This document shows positions 60,687 through 64,000 of a stretch of 64,000 bases of DNA, in pieces. Location: NCBI GenBank assembly GCA_964521715.1, contig CAZFSS010000004.1, positions 62,001 through 126,000 on the forward strand, read 5' to 3'. Position numbers and translations under genes: made by a program. Below the pieces are notes generated by a model, which was not told the origin of the DNA, did no database searches, and saw only the letters and a program-made list of their open reading frames with translations. The stretch comes from DAOVRD01 sp964521715. GTDB lineage: Bacteria; Planctomycetota; Brocadiia; SM23-32. The number at the start of each line of letters is the position of its first letter. The stretch's first letter is position 1.

Positions 60687-63600
60687 CTATGAGGCGCGGT
60701 CGAGCTGACGCGCCACCAGCGCCCTCACCGCATCCGTCAACTCCGCATCCATCCTCCGGCGGCTGATCGCGCCGGTCCGGACGAAGAAGAGCGCAAGCTC
60801 CGCCTCCTGCGCGGCCGCTCCGCACGCCTGCGCCGCCAGGGCGTAGAGGGCAAGCTGGGGCCAGTAGCGCGCCTCGACCGCCGCGCGGCCTGCCTGCGCG
60901 AACCGATCCGTCTTGTAGTCGAGGATCGTGGTGCGCCCGGCGCCCCGGACGAGCAGGTCGATGCTCCCCTCGACCAGCCCGTCGGCGTCATCCGCACAGA
61001 CGGCCAGGCAACGGAGGGGAGCTGCGAATCCCACCTCTCGTTCGAAAGCCCCGGCGCCGTCCAGCAGCGCGCGGAACTCGCCGTTGCGCAGCGCGTCCAG
61101 AGCCAGCGCCGCGGCCTCATCGGCAGCCGCCTCGTCCAGTCCGAGCTCGTCGGCCTCAATGCGCGCCAGGTTCCGCACGAGCCCGGCCATCTGGCCGCCC
61201 GCGCGCATTTCGAGCGGCACGGCCGCCATCAAGTTGTGGAAAAGGGAGCCGAAGTCCTTGCCCCCTGGGCCCGGCGCCGGCTCTTCGGGGAACGTCGGCC
61301 GCTCGGCGCCGGCCTCCATCGAACTCGGCAGCACAAACGGCTCCGCGCCGGACGCCCGCGCCGCGAGCCGCTCGTGCTCCCGCAGCCAGGACCGCCGCTC
61401 CCGGAGCAGCGCGTCGACGTCCTCGTCCCCGGAAGGCGCCTCCCGCGACGGCCCCGGCCTCACGTCCATCTCGTCCGCCCAGGGATTGGTGTCGAGATAG
61501 TGCACGCCGTCGGCTTCCCTGCCGAACGGCACGCCGTCCGGAGCCGCAAGGCCGCCCGACTGCTGGAGGAGCTGCTGGAAGCACTGCTTCTTCGCGTCCT
61601 GCCAGTAAAGGGATAGCAGCAGCAGCCTGCGCGCCCGCGTGCAGGCCACGTACAGGAGGCGGCGCTCTTCCGCCAGCCTGTTGCCGTACTCCTGCGTCGC
61701 CAGCTCCTCGTAGTCCGCCGACTGGATCCCCGGCGCGAGCCTCAACCCGAGCTGGCCGCTCAAGCGGTCGAAGACCAGCGGGCCGACCGACGTCTCGTTG
61801 CGGAACTCGCGCGCCAGGTCGGGCAGCACGACGACCTCGAACTCCAGTCCCTTCGCCTTGTGCATGGTCATGAGGAGGACGAAGTCGTCGCCCGGCTCGA
61901 CGACGCTGGACTCCTCCTCCGGCAGTTCGGCTTCGTGGAGCGTGCTGAGGTGCCGGACCGCCGCATCGAAGGTGCCCGTCGCCCTGCCGATGCCGCGGAG
62001 CTGGTTGAGGAGTTTCAGCAGGTTGGCCACCCTCTGGTCGCCGGCCGGCTTGAGTTGGAACGCCTGGAGCACGTTCGTCTCCGCGAATATGCGGTGCAGC
62101 AGCGCCTGGGGAGGGACCCTGTTCCGCGCGCGGCGCCACTCCGCCAGCCGGGCCAGTGCCTCCGCCACGGGACCCGAGGCAACGCTCGCGACCACGTAGC
62201 TCCACGAGCCGCCGCGCTCCCTGTAGCGCAAAAGATCTTCGTCGCTCAGCCCAAAGTAGGAGCTGCGCAGCGCGCCGACGACGGCCGGCTCGTCCAGCGG
62301 GTCCGCTATGGCCCGCAGCACGGCCAGGGTCTCCACGACCTGCTCCCGCTGGTAGAAGTGCTTGCCCCCGACGACGCGATAGGGAACGCCGTAGGCCTCC
62401 AGGCCCTCCTCGTAGGCGCGCACGTCCGTCAGAGCGCGGAACAGGAACGCGAAGTCGCCGTAGCCGGGCCTGCCGCAGCCCGGCAGGTCCAGGCCTCCCT
62501 CAACCGCGTCCCGGATGACGCGGCCCAGGTAGTGGGCCTCGAGCCGACGCGCGGCGGGGGCCTTGCGGTCCGACCCGGCCAACTTCGCAGGAGGGCAGAG
62601 CGCCACGACCGGCGGCGTGGCGGGGTCGGCAGCCTTCGGCCCGGGCGCCAGCCGGACGGGGGCGGCCTGGTAGACGCCCTCCTGGTCGGGAGGCACGAAC
62701 AGGTCGTCGAACACGCGGTTCAGCCAACCGAGCAGACGGGGCACGGAGCGGAAGTTGCACGATACCTGCTCGACCCGGTCCCGGCCGAACCTGGCGGCGC
62801 CGAAAAGGCCCTTGAACCGCTCGTAGATCTGCACGTCCGCCCGGCGGAACCGATAGATGGACTGCTTGGGATCGCCCACGGCAAACAGCCGGCCGTCCGC
62901 AAGGGCCACCTTCTCCATGGACGCGGCCTGGGCGCCGGACGGGTCCTCGCACAGGTAGGCGATCAGCTCTGCCTGGAGCGGATCAGTGTCCTGGAACTCG
63001 TCCACGAAGAAGGCGTCGAACCGTTGCTGGAAGTGGCGCCGTACGGCCGGATTGGCGCGCAGCATCCGCGCCGTGAGCACGAGCAGGTCCTGGAAGTCGA
63101 CGGCGGACCGGGCCAGCTTCGCCTCGCCATAGTGCCGGACGAAACCGCACAGCCAGTCGAAGACGTCCTTCGCCAGACAGGCGCCCAGGGAGAGGGCAGG
63201 TTCCATGAAGTCCGCCAGCATCCGCGCCACCTCGAGCCGGTCTTCCTCCCGGAAGCTGGTGACGGCCGTCTCCCACTCCACGCCAGCGAGGGCATACGCC
63301 TTGCGCCGCACGGCGGCAGCGGCAGAGGGGTCGAGGGCCGCGATGTCCGAGGCAAGGTCGCGGATGTCACGGGCGTTGACGTTCCCCTTGCCCCGCATGC
63401 GGTCTCTGAACAGCTCGGCGACGGGACCGGCCCGATCGCACAGGGCCCGGACCAGCTCCTCGCGGCTCTCGGACGGAACGGCCAACGCGAACTGCGGCGA
63501 GTCCGTCAGCTCGGGGGCACGCGCCAGCGCATCGGCAACCTGCTTCAGACCGGCCAGGCTGACGCCCGCCCGCAGGACCTCGACCAGGGGCTCGGGGGCA

Positions 63601-64000
63601 TCGGCGACCTGAAGGCCCATCCAGTCCCGCCAGGCGCGCTCGCGCAGGATCTCCGCCTCTGCCTCCTCCAGGACGGCGAACTCCGGGTCCACACCGGCCT
63701 CGGCCGACTTCTCCCGGAGGAGCCGCGCGCAGAAGGCGTGGATGGTGGAGATGTTGGCGCGGTCGAGCTCCTCGACGGCGGTTTGCAGCCTCTGCCCTTC
63801 CGGGCCGGCGGGGTCTGCGCAGGCAAGGTGGCAGGCCAGCGCCTCGCGGACGCGGCTTTCCAGCTCCCCCGCAGCCTTCTCCGTGAACGTTATGGCCACC
63901 GTGCCCGGCAGGCGCAGTGTCCCGTCCCGGATGCCCTGGAGGATGCGGTCGACGATCAGGGTGGTCTTGCCCGTGCCCGCCGCCGCTTCAACGAGCATGG
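60687..64000 (-). CDS. AddA/RecB-type helicase-nuclease, 5'-truncated
   Basis: A UvrD-like superfamily 1 helicase fused to a RecB-type nuclease, at least 1103 residues. The 5' end lies beyond the window. Walker A begins at the edge (VEAAAGTGKTTLIVDRIL). Helicase motifs are ISTIHAFCARLL, FVDEFQDTDPLQAEL, AVGDPKQSIYRFRRAD, LLMTMHKAKGLEFEVVV and LLYVACTRARRLLLLS. The C-terminal nuclease has GSLFHNLMAAVPLEM and VEGSIDLLV (metal-binding Asp in GSIDLL), then TILDYKTDRFAQ (DYK). It is expected to resect DNA ends for recombinational repair, as AddAB or RecBCD does. Normally an AddB partner is encoded alongside, and would lie outside the window. It is convergent with the Gfo/Idh/MocA gene (44 bases between stops). 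Confidence 0.93.
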   Translation of the reverse strand, partial: MLVEAAAGTGKTTLIVDRILQGIRDGTLRLPGTVAITFTEKAAGELESRVREALACHLACADPAGPEGQRLQTAVEELDRANISTIHAFCARLLREKSAEAGVDPEFAVLEEAEAEILRERAWRDWMGLQVADAPEPLVEVLRAGVSLAGLKQVADALARAPELTDSPQFALAVPSESREELVRALCDRAGPVAELFRDRMRGKGNVNARDIRDLASDIAALDPSAAAAVRRKAYALAGVEWETAVTSFREEDRLEVARMLADFMEPALSLGACLAKDVFDWLCGFVRHYGEAKLARSAVDFQDLLVLTARMLRANPAVRRHFQQRFDAFFVDEFQDTDPLQAELIAYLCEDPSGAQAASMEKVALADGRLFAVGDPKQSIYRFRRADVQIYERFKGLFGAARFGRDRVEQVSCNFRSVPRLLGWLNRVFDDLFVPPDQEGVYQAAPVRLAPGPKAADPATPPVVALCPPAKLAGSDRKAPAARRLEAHYLGRVIRDAVEGGLDLPGCGRPGYGDFAFLFRALTDVRAYEEGLEAYGVPYRVVGGKHFYQREQVVETLAVLRAIADPLDEPAVVGALRSSYFGLSDEDLLRYRERGGSWSYVVASVASGPVAEALARLAEWRRARNRVPPQALLHRIFAETNVLQAFQLKPAGDQRVANLLKLLNQLRGIGRATGTFDAAVRHLSTLHEAELPEEESSVVEPGDDFVLLMTMHKAKGLEFEVVVLPDLAREFRNETSVGPLVFDRLSGQLGLRLAPGIQSADYEELATQEYGNRLAEERRLLYVACTRARRLLLLSLYWQDAKKQCFQQLLQQSGGLAAPDGVPFGREADGVHYLDTNPWADEMDVRPGPSREAPSGDEDVDALLRERRSWLREHERLAARASGAEPFVLPSSMEAGAERPTFPEEPAPGPGGKDFGSLFHNLMAAVPLEMRAGGQMAGLVRNLARIEADELGLDEAAADEAAALALDALRNGEFRALLDGAGAFEREVGFAAPLRCLAVCADDADGLVEGSIDLLVRGAGRTTILDYKTDRFAQAGRAAVEARYWPQLALYALAAQACGAAAQEAELALFFVRTGAISRRRMDAELTDAVRALVARQLDRAS

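Overview
The window is GC-rich, gene-dense bacterial chromosome with ordinary housekeeping genes, frequent GTG starts and 1-4 nt overlaps between neighbouring genes. The gene set points to Planctomycetota or a close relative. Pointers are a secreted PQQ-propeller protein in one operon with an alpha/alpha-toroid protein, MoxR and DUF58, a Gfo/Idh/MocA oxidoreductase, a large GH116 glycosidase and a Tad locus. The phylum is inferred from gene content only. No rRNA, tRNA, CRISPR array, transposase or phage gene was seen, so the window looks like core chromosome rather than an island.

Layout. 1-3.9 kb: 3' end of a sigma-54 activator, a possible small RNA with its own promoter and terminator, then metK-ahcY (SAM synthesis and S-adenosylhomocysteine removal). 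3.9-8.7 kb: an unrecognised protein with two HTH-like units, CvpA, an NAD-salvage pair (pncB plus a nicotinamidase-like hydrolase) and YggT. 8.8-18.4 kb: GH116 (GBA2-like) glycosidase, cupin lipoprotein, GT4 glycosyltransferase, galK, leuS, a repeat-rich spacer and coaX. 18.4-23.0 kb: a minus-strand locus running serine palmitoyltransferase, YghO/bCerS-like N-acyltransferase, CerR-like reductase and an AUR1-like PAP2 membrane protein. It reads as a bacterial ceramide and possibly phosphosphingolipid pathway. 23.2-29.2 kb: a coiled-coil/membrane protein pair, a PfkB kinase, a TauE/SafE permease, a small Cys-cluster protein and a secreted helical-repeat protein. 29.2-36.1 kb: a five-gene peptide ABC transporter operon and a creatininase-like hydrolase. 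36.2-39.8 kb: pyk, an S41 protease and a protein of four homing-endonuclease-associated repeats. 40-47.6 kb: the PQQ/toroid/MoxR/DUF58 operon. 47.7-51.2 kb: rpsU, murD, a lipoprotein and an OmpA-family lipoprotein. 51.6-58.2 kb: a Tad secretion operon (TadE, CpaB with a TPR tail, CpaE, TadA, TadB, TadC) without pilin or secretin. 58.7-64 kb: an MBL hydrolase, a Gfo/Idh/MocA oxidoreductase and an AddA/RecB-type helicase-nuclease cut by the window end.

The most interesting part is the sphingolipid locus. Three genes match the known Spt, CerS and CerR steps. The fourth has His/His/Asp residues spaced as in the eukaryotic inositol-phosphorylceramide synthase Aur1, which suggests a head-group transfer step. 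A strong promoter lies before spt. A GBA2-like glycosidase sits 7 kb away and could act on glycosylated lipids, though that link rests on family and proximity alone. Promoter and terminator calls were made by eye from consensus hexamers and spacing, and all homology calls are from motif recognition without database searches.
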